Source: Aliivibrio sifiae
GTDB taxonomy: Bacteria; Pseudomonadota; Gammaproteobacteria; Enterobacterales; Vibrionaceae
Assembly (NCBI RefSeq): GCF_002954705.1
Contig: NZ_MSCO01000001.1
Span: 1,957,409 to 2,021,408 of the forward strand
DNA length: 64,000 nucleotides
Reading direction: 5' to 3'
Positions 11,664-22,940 of this stretch are shown here, one piece after another. Every line of letters begins with the position of its first letter. Positions within the stretch are counted from its first letter, which is position 1. The position numbers and the translations under genes were made by a program. Below the pieces are notes generated by a model. The model was not told where the DNA came from, ran no database searches, and saw nothing but the letters and a program-made list of their open reading frames with translations.

Positions 11664-12664
<1,001 letters not shown>

Positions 12665-12713
12665 TTTGTCATTTTTAGCACGTTAACTTTTTAATTTGCT
12701 TTAAAATAATATA

Positions 12714-12742
12714 AAAAAACCCAGTCATTGACTGGGTTTTTT
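12714..12742 (+). terminator. bidirectional infA/clpA terminator
   Basis: A hairpin with stem AAACCCAGT / ACTGGGTTT, flanked by six A and six T residues, lies between the converging infA and clpA and can act in both directions. Confidence 0.9.
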
Positions 12743-12758
12743 ATTATCTACTGATTAA

Positions 12759-15011
12759 TTAATGAACCGCTTCAGTTTCACTCGTAAACTCAAAGGCTAA
12801 TTCACCTTTAGTTAATTTAACGCGAACTGTGCCACCATTTACTAATTCTCCAAATAACAATTCATTTGCCATTGGTTTTTTAAGGTTCTCTTGAACAACA
12901 CGAGCCATCGGTCGAGCGCCCATAGATTTATCATACCCTTTATCAGCAAGCCAATCTTTTGCGCCTTGTGACACTTCCATTGAGACGCCACGAGCATCTA
13001 ACTGAACTTGTAGCTCTACTATGAATTTTTCTACTACTAACGAAATAACATCTTTACTCAAATGTTCGAACCAAATGATATTATCTAAACGGTTTCTAAA
13101 CTCTGGTGTAAAGATTTTCTTAATTGCAGCCATCGCATCAGTTGTATGATCTTGTTGAATCAAACCAATCGATTTTTTCACTGTTTCATGAACACCAGCA
13201 TTGGTCGTCATTACAAAAATTACATTTCGGAAATCCGCTTTTCGACCATTATTATCTGTCAGTGTACCGTTATCCATGACTTGAAGAAGCAAGTTAAAGA
13301 CATCTGGATGCGCTTTTTCAAGCTCATCAAGTAATACAACAGAATGAGGGTGTTTAATTACAGCGTCAGTTAATAACCCGCCTTGCTCATAACCAACATA
13401 ACCCGGAGGAGCACCAATTAATCGGCTAACCGTATGTTGCTCACCATATTCAGACATATCAAAACGAAGAAGCTCAATACCCAGAGCTTTCGCTAACTGA
13501 ACAGTAACTTCTGTTTTACCTACCCCGGTAGGGCCAGCAAACAAGAAAGAGCCCACAGGCTTATTATCTGCACCTAACCCTGCTCGGCTAAGTTTGATAG
13601 CTTCACATAGTGCATCGATACTGTGATCTTGACCAAATACCAACATTTTTAGCTTTGAGTCTAATTTCTTCAGTACATCTTTATCGCTAGAAGATACTGA
13701 TTTTTCAGGAATACGAGCCATTTTTGCAACCATAGCTTCGATATCTGCGACATTAATTGTCTTTTTACGACGACTTACTGGCGTTAAACGACAACGAGCT
13801 CCCGCCTCATCGATAACATCAATTGCCTTATCTGGTAAATGACGCTCATTAATGTATTTTGCTGATAGCTCTACCGCAGCACGAAGGGCTTTATTGGTAT
13901 AACGGACTTCATGATGCTCTTCGTATTTACTTTTCAAGCCTATTAATATTTTAGTTGTGTCATCAATTGACGGTTCCAAAACATCAATTTTTTGGAAACG
14001 ACGAGCTAATGCACGCTCCTTTTCAAAAATCGTACTGTGTTCTTGATAAGTAGTTGAGCCAATACAGCGTAATTTTCCGCTACTTAATAGAGGTTTAATT
14101 AAATTAGCGGCATCAACTTGACCGCCTGAAGCGGCACCCGCACCGATAATAGTATGAATTTCATCAATAAATAAGATTGCATGTTCTTCTTTTTCAAGCT
14201 GTTTTAAGATAGCTTTAAATCGTTTCTCAAAATCACCACGATATTTAGTACCGGCAAGCAATGAACCAATATCTAAAGAATAAATAATACAGTCTTTAAT
14301 AACATCAGGAACTTGACCTTCAACAATTCGCCATGCAAGACCTTCAGCAATTGCGGTTTTACCCACTCCTGCTTCACCGACTAATAGCGGATTATTTTTA
14401 CGGCGACGACACAATACCTGAACCGTACGCTCAAGCTCTTCATCGCGTCCAATTAATGGGTCAATCCCGCCATTTTTAGCCACTTGGTTTAAGTTAATAG
14501 CAAAGCTTTCTAATTTATCTTCTGGGCTTGCCTCTACTGCGGCTTCAACATTATTCGGATCTGAATTCTCCTCACGATGCTCAGGCGCACCATGTGAAAT
14601 AAAGTTAACAATATCTAACCGACTAATGTCATTCTTTTTAAGGAGGTACGCGGCATGTGATTCTTGTTCACTAAAAATAGCAACAAGAACATTAGCTCCA
14701 GTGACTTCATTACGGCCAGATGATTGGACATGAAAAACTGCACGTTGAAGAACACGTTGAAAGCTTAATGTTGGCTGAGTTTCTCGACTTTCGTCGTCAG
14801 CAGGAATAAGCGGTGTGGTTTGTGTAATGAATTCATCAATTTCAGTTGCCAACGCAGGTAAATCTGCATGACAAGCTAAAAGAGCTTCATGAGCGGATGG
14901 GTTTTCTAATAGAGCAAATAATAAATGCTCTACTGTCATAAACTCATGGCGCTTTTCTCGTGCTCGAACAAACGCACTATTTAAACTCGCTTCTAATTCT
15001 TTATTTAGCAT
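12759..15011 (-). CDS. clpA: ClpAP unfoldase subunit ClpA
   Basis: The AAA+ unfoldase of the ClpAP protease; with ClpS it degrades N-degron proteins. The start at ATG 15011 ([11 protein letters not shown]) is preceded by GGAGGTTCCT and gives 750 residues. Seen: a double Clp N-domain (about 1-145), a first AAA module with Walker [14 protein letters not shown] and the Walker B FIDEIHT, a second with [11 protein letters not shown], and the C-terminal D2-small domain. The segment IGLIQ near residue 614 is close to the ClpP-binding IGL loop. It follows clpS by 42 bases. Confidence 0.97.
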   Translation of the reverse strand: MLNKELEASLNSAFVRAREKRHEFMTVEHLLFALLENPSAHEALLACHADLPALATEIDEFITQTTPLIPADDESRETQPTLSFQRVLQRAVFHVQSSGRNEVTGANVLVAIFSEQESHAAYLLKKNDISRLDIVNFISHGAPEHREENSDPNNVEAAVEASPEDKLESFAINLNQVAKNGGIDPLIGRDEELERTVQVLCRRRKNNPLLVGEAGVGKTAIAEGLAWRIVEGQVPDVIKDCIIYSLDIGSLLAGTKYRGDFEKRFKAILKQLEKEEHAILFIDEIHTIIGAGAASGGQVDAANLIKPLLSSGKLRCIGSTTYQEHSTIFEKERALARRFQKIDVLEPSIDDTTKILIGLKSKYEEHHEVRYTNKALRAAVELSAKYINERHLPDKAIDVIDEAGARCRLTPVSRRKKTINVADIEAMVAKMARIPEKSVSSSDKDVLKKLDSKLKMLVFGQDHSIDALCEAIKLSRAGLGADNKPVGSFLFAGPTGVGKTEVTVQLAKALGIELLRFDMSEYGEQHTVSRLIGAPPGYVGYEQGGLLTDAVIKHPHSVVLLDELEKAHPDVFNLLLQVMDNGTLTDNNGRKADFRNVIFVMTTNAGVHETVKKSIGLIQQDHTTDAMAAIKKIFTPEFRNRLDNIIWFEHLSKDVISLVVEKFIVELQVQLDARGVSMEVSQGAKDWLADKGYDKSMGARPMARVVQENLKKPMANELLFGELVNGGTVRVKLTKGELAFEFTSETEAVH

Positions 15012-15053
15012 AGGAACCTCCCAAAACACCAAAATATGGTGTAACGAACAAAC

Positions 15054-15374
15054 TTACGCTTGTTCCATTGTACACAGTAGTGGGTGCTCATTATCACGCG
15101 AATATGCATTCACTTGCGCAACTTTAGTTTCAGCAACTTCAGCAGTAAAAACCCCACATACTGCTTTCCCTTCATAATGCACTGTTAGCATTAATTGTGT
15201 CGCTTTTTCCAAATCCATGGAAAAAAATTTATCTAAAATTTCGACAACAAACTCCATTGGAGTGTAATCATCATTATTTAAAACCACTTTATACATAGAT
15301 GGTGGTCTTAACTCTGTTTTCTCTTGCTCCAAAACATCTGAATCAGGAGAAATCCATTCATATAGTTTACTCAT
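15054..15374 (-). CDS. clpS: ClpS adaptor (N-recognin)
   Basis: Binds N-terminal Leu, Phe, Tyr and Trp and hands substrates to ClpA. The 106-residue product has the family core [16 protein letters not shown] (the DDYTPMEF part forms the N-degron pocket) and [12 protein letters not shown]. It is the first gene of the clpS-clpA unit and divergent from cspD, exactly as in E. coli. Intact. Confidence 0.97.
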   Translation of the reverse strand: MSKLYEWISPDSDVLEQEKTELRPPSMYKVVLNNDDYTPMEFVVEILDKFFSMDLEKATQLMLTVHYEGKAVCGVFTAEVAETKVAQVNAYSRDNEHPLLCTMEQA

Positions 15375-15770
15375 ATCGACAACTAAATTAGCAAAAAAAG
15401 AATCTGATACTTCAATGTATCCTCTACTATTCAGACTAATCTAGACACAAGGTTACATCAAACAAAAGATGCGATTTTCATATCTTTATCACTTAATTTT
15501 GATTAAATCGAGTAGAAAAACAACGATATTAAAGTAAAGGATAGGGTCTTTTTTTCTTTATCTCCACTTTATTTATCAATCTGATATTACTGATAATAAT
15601 GTTAACCTTAAGTGTGACATTAAACAAATTTGTTATAAAAGTAACAAATTTGCACTTGACTCATATTTTATATTTAATAGAGTGTGTTTGTAGTGGTTAT
15701 CAATTGAACAAATAAATGATTAATTAATAACCATTGTGCTAGGTAATTAAAATGCAGAGGGATGTATAGC
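15375..15770. other. clpS-cspD divergent intergenic region
   Basis: About 400 bases of AT-rich DNA without a credible gene. It must hold promoters for clpS and cspD. The stretch near 15625-15655 has an inverted pair (AACAAATTTGT / ACAAATTTG) and is followed by TTGACT near 15656, a possible -35 element for cspD, but no well-spaced -10 was found. No other structure was recognised. Confidence 0.5.
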
Positions 15771-15992
15771 ATGGCAACAGGTACAGTAAAATGGTTCAAT
15801 AACGCTAAAGGTTTTGGCTTCATTTGTCCTGAGGGAGAAGATGGAGATATTTTTGCGCATTATTCCACAATAGAGATGGATGGCTACCGTACACTAAAAG
15901 CCGGACAAGCTGTCACCTACGAAATCCATGAAGGTCCTAAGGGATTTCATGCAAGTGAAATAAAACCACTCGAAGGTGAAGTTGTAAAATAA
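15771..15992 (+). CDS. cspD: cold-shock-domain protein CspD
   Basis: A cold-shock-domain protein; E. coli CspD is a stationary-phase DNA replication inhibitor. The start at ATG 15771 (MATGTVKWFNNAKGFGFI) gives 73 residues. RNP1 (KGFGFI) and RNP2-like (DIFAHY) motifs are present. The longer C-terminal tail and the place next to clpS support CspD rather than CspA. GAGGG lies upstream. Followed by a terminator. Confidence 0.93.
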   Translation: MATGTVKWFNNAKGFGFICPEGEDGDIFAHYSTIEMDGYRTLKAGQAVTYEIHEGPKGFHASEIKPLEGEVVK

Positions 15993-16022
15993 TATTACTC
16001 AATTATGGCTATTAAATAATAT

Positions 16023-16052
16023 TAAAGGTGAGCATGGATACTCACCTTTTTT
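16023..16052 (+). terminator. cspD terminator
   Basis: A hairpin with stem AAAGGTGAG / CTCACCTTT and an 8-base loop, ending in a T run. Confidence 0.85.
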
Positions 16053-16110
16053 GAACCTATTGATTAAGAAACGCTCCAAAGACTTCACTTCATTTATCTA
16101 GGTAACTAAT

Positions 16111-16647
16111 TTGAAATATATTATCTCACTTATTCTATTATTTACTCTATCAGGCTGCGTGTCTGAAACACATCAAGAGAAAAATACCGTAAACTTAGTT
16201 ACAACTGGCGATATTAATATCGCTCTTAATGGAAAGAATACTTTCTCTTGGCACCCAACTATCAGTGCCAATTATTTGAATAAAGAATTAAATAATAGAG
16301 ATACTGAACAACGATTCTCTCAATCACTCAGAGCATCATTAGAGAAAAGAGGATTTCAATTTGTCAAAGACTCTACGAATGTTGATTTCTATGTTGGCTA
16401 CGGTTTAGGGCTAGAAGAGAACATTCAAGATCAAGATATTTTAGAGAAAACAGGGCTATTAACAGGAATACAACCAATCGGTGTTAATGACAACGGCACC
16501 AAAAAAGCCAGTGTTTTCATTGCAATCTTTTTACCAAATGAACCATACCAACAGTGGTCAGTGTTAGCGCAAGGTTATACCAATTCTGATAATGTAATGT
16601 CTTTAGATGAACTGACTGAATTTATGCTACACAATCTAAAAAAATAA
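16111..16647 (+). CDS. DUF4136-type lipoprotein
   Basis: A 178-residue putative lipoprotein that starts at TTG (MKYIISLILLFTLSGC). The signal peptide ends in the lipobox LSGC, so the mature protein is expected to be lipidated at Cys16. The body resembles the DUF4136 family: a central segment with residues of the type FSQSLRASLEKRGFQFV...ADFYVGYG is typical. Function unknown. AGGTAA lies before the start. It stands alone between cspD and the converging selO. Confidence 0.75.
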   Translation: MKYIISLILLFTLSGCVSETHQEKNTVNLVTTGDINIALNGKNTFSWHPTISANYLNKELNNRDTEQRFSQSLRASLEKRGFQFVKDSTNVDFYVGYGLGLEENIQDQDILEKTGLLTGIQPIGVNDNGTKKASVFIAIFLPNEPYQQWSVLAQGYTNSDNVMSLDELTEFMLHNLKK

Positions 16648-16659
16648 ATATCTGCCATA

Positions 16660-16698
16660 AAAATAATAAAGCAGCCAAATTAGCTGCTTTATTATTTT
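16660..16698 (+). terminator. bidirectional terminator between lipoprotein gene and selO
   Basis: A long stem AATAATAAAGCAGC / GCTGCTTTATTATT with a 7-base loop, A/T tracts on both sides. It abuts the selO stop codon. Confidence 0.85.
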
Positions 16699-18155
16699 TA
16701 TGAGGAGCAACTAATCTCCATTTTCTTACCCCATTCGGGAGGTAATTGTGCATATTTTTCAAACTCTGTATGCTCATCAAATGGCTTTTCTAGTAATAAC
16801 GATAATATTTCTAACTCACTAAAATCGCCCTGTTGAGCTTTATCAATGGCCTGCTGCGCCAAATAATTTCTCAGTATGAACTTAGGATTGACACTTCTCA
16901 TTCGCTCACAACGGGAGTCTGTACTGTCCTCTTCCAATCCACAACGAGTTAAGTATAGATCTACCCACAAGGTTGCCGCTTCTCGATCAACAAACAGGTC
17001 TACGACAGTTTGTTTTTCTTTACTATCCAAATAAGAAAGTGAACGCATAAATCGAGTGTAATCCACTGCATTTTGCGACAACAACTCAAACATTGATTCA
17101 AATAATCGACTATCCCCTTCTTGTTTAGAATAAAGCCCTAACTTATCTCTCATTAACTGGCTAAAGTAACCATGAAGTTGTGTTTCATATTGAGCTAAAG
17201 AATATTCTAAATCCGATTTCTCCATTAATGGAGAAAGAGAATGTGCTAAAGCTGATAAATTCCATAAGCCAATTCTAGGTTGCTGGTTAAAGGCATAACG
17301 CCCCTGATAGTCAGAATGATTACAAATATAATTTGGCTCATAATCATCAAGAAAACCAAAAGGACCATAATCAAATGTTTGACCTATAATCGACATATTA
17401 TCAGTATTCATTACCCCATGAGCAAACCCTACCGCCTGCCACTGTGCAATCATAAAGGCAGTACGGTCAACAATCTCATTAAACATAGCTACATAAGGTT
17501 TATCTGACTCAAGACAATTAGGAAAGTGCCATTCAATCACTTTGTCTGCGAGTAATTTTTGCTCTGCAAGTAAATTGCTATAAAACAAATGCTCAAAATG
17601 ACCAAATCGAACATGAGACTCTGTCGCTCTAATTAATAATGCTCCCGTTTCATACCCTTCACGAAAAACAGCAGTATCACTCGTCATCATACCCAAAGCT
17701 TGGGTGGTTGGAATACTCAATCCAGACATTGCTTCGCTACACAAATATTCTCTGATAGTCGAACGTAATACAGCACGCCCATCGCCAGTACGAGAATAAG
17801 GCGTGCGCCCTGCCCCTTTTAAATGAAGTTCAAAACTTACCCCTAATTTATCAGTAATTTCACCTAGCAAAAGTCCTCGACCATCTCCTAGATCAGGGTT
17901 GTAGCTACCAAATTGATGTCCTGCATATTTCATCGCTAAAGGATAAAAAACAGAAGGAAGGTTTTCGCCTGAAAATGTCGATAACAACTCAGGTTTATTA
18001 TCAGGGTTCAACGGTAATCCAAACTGCTCAGCCAGCCTTTTATTCCACATAACCCAACGACTATTATCCAGCGGACTTGGGGTGACATGAGTAAAGAAAC
18101 AGGAAGGTAATTCAGAATAACGGGTTGTAATTAAAAAAGCGTTCCAAAAAGACAT
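16698..18155 (-). CDS. selO: protein adenylyltransferase SelO (YdiU)
   Basis: A pseudokinase-fold enzyme that transfers AMP from ATP to proteins; in E. coli it is linked to redox stress. The 485-residue product has [10 protein letters not shown], the nucleotide-binding [15 protein letters not shown], the [10 protein letters not shown] metal-binding segment and the FGFLDDY motif. The C-terminus ends CSS, the place where eukaryotic SelO carries selenocysteine; Cys here is the usual bacterial form. Single gene with its own terminator. Intact. Confidence 0.94.
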   Translation of the reverse strand: MSFWNAFLITTRYSELPSCFFTHVTPSPLDNSRWVMWNKRLAEQFGLPLNPDNKPELLSTFSGENLPSVFYPLAMKYAGHQFGSYNPDLGDGRGLLLGEITDKLGVSFELHLKGAGRTPYSRTGDGRAVLRSTIREYLCSEAMSGLSIPTTQALGMMTSDTAVFREGYETGALLIRATESHVRFGHFEHLFYSNLLAEQKLLADKVIEWHFPNCLESDKPYVAMFNEIVDRTAFMIAQWQAVGFAHGVMNTDNMSIIGQTFDYGPFGFLDDYEPNYICNHSDYQGRYAFNQQPRIGLWNLSALAHSLSPLMEKSDLEYSLAQYETQLHGYFSQLMRDKLGLYSKQEGDSRLFESMFELLSQNAVDYTRFMRSLSYLDSKEKQTVVDLFVDREAATLWVDLYLTRCGLEEDSTDSRCERMRSVNPKFILRNYLAQQAIDKAQQGDFSELEILSLLLEKPFDEHTEFEKYAQLPPEWGKKMEISCSS

Positions 18156-18220
18156 TTGTGCATTCCATTAACGAACAATAATGTAACGCTAGCATATTGA
18201 TAAATGATATGACAGAAATG

Positions 18221-18260
18221 AAAAAAGCCGCACTAACCATAAGGTTAATGCGGCTTTTTC
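18221..18260 (-). terminator. tRNA-Arg terminator (minus strand)
   Basis: A hairpin of about 17 base pairs (AAAAAGCCGCATTAACC with one mismatch, loop TTAT) ends in a T run on the minus strand, just after the tRNA 3' end. Confidence 0.85.
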
Positions 18261-18264
18261 AATT

Positions 18265-18341
18265 TGGTACGCCCTGAAGGATTCGAACCTTCGACCACCT
18301 CCTTAGAAGGGAGGTGCTCTATCCAGCTGAGCTAAGGGCGC
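18265..18341 (-). tRNA. tRNA-Arg (anticodon UCU)
   Basis: A 77-base tRNA with encoded CCA. The acceptor stem GCGCCCT pairs with AGGGCGT, leaving a G:U pair at 1:72; the D arm is AGCTCAGCTGGATAGAGC; the anticodon stem CCTCC/GGAGG encloses CTTCTAA with the anticodon TCT; the T arm is GAAGGTTCGAATCCTTC. This reads the rare AGA codon. It sits next to folD, as argU does in E. coli. Confidence 0.97.
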
Positions 18342-18520
18342 TCTATGGGGTAGGATTATACGAATATCCGAACTCAGATCAATCCTTTTCTTATCATTAT
18401 CTTACCGAATGCTGAAAAAAAGGACAGATCGTGCATTGTTTGATCTAAACTCTGGCTTAAAATCATCTTTTAGACGGAAAATGAATACCAATACAATATA
18501 CAAGTATATTAAACACCAGA

Positions 18521-18536
18521 AAGCAATCGTTTGCGT
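18521..18536 (+). promoter_or_regulatory. PurR-like operator upstream of folD
   Basis: AAGCAATCGTTTGCGT matches the PurR palindrome ACGCAAACGTTTGCGT at 14 of 16 positions. It lies 70-85 bases before the folD start, a good place for an operator. Inferred by eye only. Confidence 0.5.
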
Positions 18537-18605
18537 TATAGCAATTACTTTTTGTTTCTGCGACAATACGCAGGTCAATCAGTATTAGACCGCTAAAGGA
18601 ACACT

Positions 18606-19463
18606 ATGACCGCTCAAATTATCGATGGAAAACTTATCTCCCAAACTGTTCGCTCAGAAGTTGGGGCTCGCGTTAAAGCTCGTGTAGAAGCCGGATTACG
18701 TGCTCCAGGGCTAGCCGTAGTATTAGTAGGACAAGATCCCGCTTCTCAAGTTTATGTCGGCAGTAAGCGTCGCGCGTGTGAAGAAGTCGGCTTTATTTCA
18801 AAATCTTATGATTTACCAACAACGACAACAGAAGCTGAATTACTGTCTATTATTGACACATTGAATCAAGATGCTGAAATTGATGGTATTTTAGTTCAAC
18901 TTCCTCTTCCTGCTGGAATGGATAGTACTAAAATCTTAGAACACATTGACCCTGAAAAAGATGTTGATGGTTTCCACCCATATAATGTAGGTCGTTTATC
19001 TCAGCGAATTCCAAAATTACGCTCATGCACACCAAAAGGCATTATTACTCTTCTTGACCGTTACAATATTCAAGTTCGTGGTATGCATGCCGTTGTTGTT
19101 GGTGCATCTAATATTGTTGGGAGACCAATGACATTAGAATTACTACTTGCAGGCTGTACCACCACCACTTGTCATCGATTCACCAAAGATCTTGAGCATC
19201 ATATTCGTCAAGCCGATCTGGTTGTAGTTGCAGTAGGTAAACCTAACTTCATACCTGGAGAGTGGATAAAAGAAGGTGCTGTCGTGGTCGATGTAGGTAT
19301 TAATCGCTTAGATAGCGGCAAACTTATTGGTGACGTTGAGTATGATGTTGCAAAAACAAAAGCAAGCTATATCACTCCAGTACCTGGAGGTGTTGGCCCA
19401 ATGACTGTTGCTAGCCTAATTGAAAATACATTACTGGCTTGCGAGCAATACCACTGTAAATAA
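18606..19463 (+). CDS. folD: bifunctional methylene-THF dehydrogenase/cyclohydrolase
   Basis: Interconverts 5,10-methylene-, methenyl- and 10-formyl-tetrahydrofolate. The 285-residue product has [13 protein letters not shown] with the catalytic Lys, QLPLP, the NADP-binding [11 protein letters not shown] and the C-terminal [10 protein letters not shown] signature. AAAGGAACACT precedes the ATG. A PurR-like operator upstream would tie it to purine synthesis, which uses 10-formyl-THF; fhs at 42.9 kb makes the same cofactor from formate. Intact. Confidence 0.97.
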   Translation: MTAQIIDGKLISQTVRSEVGARVKARVEAGLRAPGLAVVLVGQDPASQVYVGSKRRACEEVGFISKSYDLPTTTTEAELLSIIDTLNQDAEIDGILVQLPLPAGMDSTKILEHIDPEKDVDGFHPYNVGRLSQRIPKLRSCTPKGIITLLDRYNIQVRGMHAVVVGASNIVGRPMTLELLLAGCTTTTCHRFTKDLEHHIRQADLVVVAVGKPNFIPGEWIKEGAVVVDVGINRLDSGKLIGDVEYDVAKTKASYITPVPGGVGPMTVASLIENTLLACEQYHCK

Positions 19464-19489
19464 ACAAATCAAATAATAAAAATATCAAT

Positions 19490-19519
19490 AGGCGAGCTTT
19501 TTAAAGGTTCGCCTTTTTT
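19490..19519 (+). terminator. folD terminator
   Basis: A hairpin AGGCGA / TCGCCT with an inner CTTT/AAAG pair, followed by six T residues. Confidence 0.8.
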
Positions 19520-19651
19520 ATACCTGCGCGCTGCCACATTTCTCACTTAATTTTTATTCTATTTTCAGTTTTTTCTTGGACAAAATAAGGGTTTAGTTAC
19601 TAACCTTAGATGAGAACGATTTGGAACTATGGACGACAAGAGGAAATGGAT

Positions 19652-21586
19652 ATGAGTATTTTTGACCACTATCAAGCCCGTTATGAAGCAGCAAAAGATG
19701 AAGAAATATCACTGCAGGATTTCTTGTCATTATGTAGTAACGACAAAAGTGCTTACGCAAATGCAGCAGAAAGACTTCTTATCGCTATTGGCGAACCAGA
19801 AGTAATCGACACTGCAATTGATCCTCAGCTGAGTCGTATTTTTTCTAATCGTGTCATCTCTCGCTATGAGACCTTTAAAGACTTCTATGGTATGGAGGAG
19901 CCAATTGAACAAATTGTTTCTTACCTTAAACATGCCGCTCAAGGCCTAGAAGAGCGCAAACAAGTGCTTTACCTATTAGGCCCAGTAGGTGGCGGTAAAT
20001 CATCATTAGCTGAAAAACTAAAAAGCTTAATGCAGAAATTACCTATTTATGTATTAAGTGCTAATGGAGAACGAAGCCCTGTCAACGATCACCCCTTCTG
20101 CTTATTTGATGTCACAGAAGATGGCGAGTTACTAAAAAAAGAATACGGTATTGAGCCTCGCAACCTACGTTCAATAATGTCTCCGTGGGCAGCAAAACGA
20201 TTACATGAATTCGGTGGCGACATTACCAAATTTAAAGTCATCAAAGTGCACCCATCAATTCTCGACCAAATAGGGATAGCAAAAACAGAACCAGGAGACG
20301 AGAACAATCAAGATATTTCATCTCTTGTTGGTAAAGTAGACATTCGTCAATTAGAGCATTTTGCCCAAGATGACCCTGATGCTTATAGTTATTCAGGCTC
20401 CTTATGTAAAGCCAACCAAGGTTTAATGGAGTTTGTAGAGATGTTTAAAGCACCAATCAAAGTGCTTCATCCTCTACTAACGGCAACACAAGAAGGTAAT
20501 TTCAACGGCACAGAAGGATTATCAGCTCTGCCTTTTGATGGCATGATTTTAGCTCACTCAAATGAATCAGAATGGCAGTCTTTCCGAAATAATAAAAACA
20601 ATGAAGCCTTTTTAGATAGGGTTTATATCGTAAAAGTCCCTTATTGTTTACGTGTTTCAGAAGAAGTTAGAATTTACCAAAAACTGCTTGAGCATAGTGA
20701 ACTTTATCATGCCCCTTGCGCCCCTAGTACCTTAGATATTTTGGCTCAATTTTCGATATTGTCTCGCCTTAAAGATCCAGAAAATTCATCACTGTTCTCT
20801 AAAATGCGCGTTTATGATGGTGAAACATTAAAAGATACCGACCCAAAAGCCAAAAGCTATCAGGAATATAAAGATTTCGCAGGTGTTGATGAAGGAATGT
20901 CAGGCTTATCAACTCGATTTGCCTTTAAAATCCTTTCTCGCGTATTTAACTTTGATCAAGCGGAAGTTGCAGCAAACCCTGTTCATCTTTTCTATGTTAT
21001 TGAACAACAAATTGAGCGAGAACAATTTGCTCAAGACATTGCCGACAAATACACCGAATTTGTCAAAGGCTTCTTAGTGCCTAAGTATGTTGAGTTTATC
21101 GGTAAAGAAATTCAAACCGCTTATCTCGAGTCTTACTCTGAATATGGCCAAAATATCTTTGATCGCTATGTAGTCTACGCTGATTTCTGGATCCAAGATC
21201 AAGAATATCGAGACCCAGATACAGGTCAATTGTTTGACCGTTCAGCCCTTAATGATGAACTAGAAAAAATAGAGAAGACCGCAGGGATTAGTAATCCAAA
21301 AGATTTCCGAAACGAAATTGTAAACTTTGTTCTGCGAGCCAAAGCGAATAACAATGGTCAAAACCCAACATGGACAAGCTATGAGAAGCTACGTGTTGTT
21401 ATTGAGAAAAAAATGTTCTCAAATACCGAAGACCTGCTACCTGTTATTTCATTTAACGGCAAAACATCCACTGATGATCAGAAAAAACACGACGATTTTG
21501 TCGCTCGAATGATGGAAAAAGGCTACACCAAAAAACAAGTTCGCTTACTGGCGGAATGGTACTTACGTGTACGTAAATCTTCATAA
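19652..21586 (+). CDS. prkA: PrkA-family serine kinase/AAA ATPase (YeaG)
   Basis: A cytoplasmic PrkA-family protein with an AAA-type ATPase core and a C-terminal kinase-like region; in enterobacteria yeaG is induced by nitrogen and stationary-phase stress. The start at ATG 19652 (MSIFDHYQARYEAAKDEE) is preceded by GAGGAAA and gives 644 residues, equal to E. coli YeaG. Seen: the Walker A GPVGGGKSS near residue 110 and the PrkA core. It is the first gene of the prkA-yeaH-spoVR cluster. True substrates are unknown. Confidence 0.94.
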   Translation: MSIFDHYQARYEAAKDEEISLQDFLSLCSNDKSAYANAAERLLIAIGEPEVIDTAIDPQLSRIFSNRVISRYETFKDFYGMEEPIEQIVSYLKHAAQGLEERKQVLYLLGPVGGGKSSLAEKLKSLMQKLPIYVLSANGERSPVNDHPFCLFDVTEDGELLKKEYGIEPRNLRSIMSPWAAKRLHEFGGDITKFKVIKVHPSILDQIGIAKTEPGDENNQDISSLVGKVDIRQLEHFAQDDPDAYSYSGSLCKANQGLMEFVEMFKAPIKVLHPLLTATQEGNFNGTEGLSALPFDGMILAHSNESEWQSFRNNKNNEAFLDRVYIVKVPYCLRVSEEVRIYQKLLEHSELYHAPCAPSTLDILAQFSILSRLKDPENSSLFSKMRVYDGETLKDTDPKAKSYQEYKDFAGVDEGMSGLSTRFAFKILSRVFNFDQAEVAANPVHLFYVIEQQIEREQFAQDIADKYTEFVKGFLVPKYVEFIGKEIQTAYLESYSEYGQNIFDRYVVYADFWIQDQEYRDPDTGQLFDRSALNDELEKIEKTAGISNPKDFRNEIVNFVLRAKANNNGQNPTWTSYEKLRVVIEKKMFSNTEDLLPVISFNGKTSTDDQKKHDDFVARMMEKGYTKKQVRLLAEWYLRVRKSS

Positions 21587-21663
21587 TAAAACTCTTTTAT
21601 TTTCGAGATTATGTTGCAGCTCATTACTTAATGAGCTGCCCCTAGCAAAATAAGGGGTAACTA

Positions 21664-22932
21664 ATGGCTCAATTTATCGATAGAAGATTAAACGGGAAAA
21701 AGAAAAGTACCGTTAATAGACAGCGCTTTATTCGCCGTCATCAAGAACAGATTAAACGCGCCGTTTCTGATGCCGTTAATCAACGTTCAGTTACAAATAT
21801 AGAAGGCGGTGAAAGTATCTCTATTCCTAAGGGAGATATATCTGAGCCTGTTTTTCATCAGGGCCAGGGAGGAATAAGAGAACGGATCCTTCCAGGTAAT
21901 GACCAATTCATTAGAGGCGATAAAATTGAACGCCCACAAGGTGGCAGTGGCGGCGGAGCTGGTGACGGTGATGCTAGTGCAGATGGAGAAGGCGAAGATG
22001 AATTTAGTTTCCAAATCTCCAAAGATGAATATCTGGATATCCTATTTGAAGAACTTGAACTGCCTAATTTAGAAAAGAATCAAGTTCAAAAAATCACCGA
22101 ATGGGAAACCCATCGAGCAGGTTTTCAAACCGCAGGTATTCCATCTAACATTGATATTGTTCGCTCACTACAGCAATCTCTTGCTCGTAGAACCGCAATG
22201 ACAGCGGGAAAGAAACGTCTACTTAATGAACTTGAAAAAGAATTAGAAGAAATAAAAAACAGTGAACCTGCCCAGCCTCTTTCTGTTCGTAAAATGAAGA
22301 AAGAAATAGAAGAGCTAAGAGAAAAAATTAAACACGTCCCGTATATTGATTCTTTTGACTTACGTTATAAAAATTACGAACGTACCCCTATTCCATCAAG
22401 TCAGGCAGTCATGTTCTGTTTAATGGATGTCTCTGGTTCAATGGATCAAGCAACAAAAGATATCGCTAAACGTTTTTATGTACTGCTTTATCTTTTCCTT
22501 ACCCGTACCTATGAGAATGTTGAAGTAGTTTTTATTCGACATCACACCCAAGCTAAAGAAGTAAACGAACACGACTTTTTCTACTCCCAAGAAACGGGAG
22601 GAACCATGGTTTCTAGTGCGTTAAGATTAATGAAAGAAGTGATTGCGGAACGATTCCCTGTCAATGAATGGAATATCTATGCCGCTCAAGCATCTGATGG
22701 AGATAACTGGGCTGATGACTCACCAAAATGTAAAGAGTTACTTACCTCATCGATTCTCCCTTATTGTCAGTATTACTCTTACATTGAAATAACCAAACGT
22801 CACCATCAAACCTTGTGGACTGAGTATGAAAAACTTACCCAAGGATTTGATAATTTTGCGATGAAAAACATTCGCTCAGTTGAAGATATTTATCCTATTT
22901 TCAGAGAGTTGTTTCAAAAACAACTGGCTTAG
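21664..22932 (+). CDS. yeaH: DUF444 / YeaH VWA-like protein
   Basis: A 422-residue DUF444 protein, the standard partner of PrkA. Seen: a basic N-terminus, a Gly/Asp-rich linker (about residues 95-115), a coiled-coil-prone Glu/Lys stretch (about 180-225), and a von Willebrand A-like domain with the MIDAS-type motif DVSGSMDQ near residue 257. AAGGGG precedes the start. It lies 77 bases after prkA and 8 bases before spoVR, so an operon is likely. Molecular role unknown. Confidence 0.93.
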   Translation: MAQFIDRRLNGKKKSTVNRQRFIRRHQEQIKRAVSDAVNQRSVTNIEGGESISIPKGDISEPVFHQGQGGIRERILPGNDQFIRGDKIERPQGGSGGGAGDGDASADGEGEDEFSFQISKDEYLDILFEELELPNLEKNQVQKITEWETHRAGFQTAGIPSNIDIVRSLQQSLARRTAMTAGKKRLLNELEKELEEIKNSEPAQPLSVRKMKKEIEELREKIKHVPYIDSFDLRYKNYERTPIPSSQAVMFCLMDVSGSMDQATKDIAKRFYVLLYLFLTRTYENVEVVFIRHHTQAKEVNEHDFFYSQETGGTMVSSALRLMKEVIAERFPVNEWNIYAAQASDGDNWADDSPKCKELLTSSILPYCQYYSYIEITKRHHQTLWTEYEKLTQGFDNFAMKNIRSVEDIYPIFRELFQKQLA

Positions 22933-22940
22933 GAGGCACT

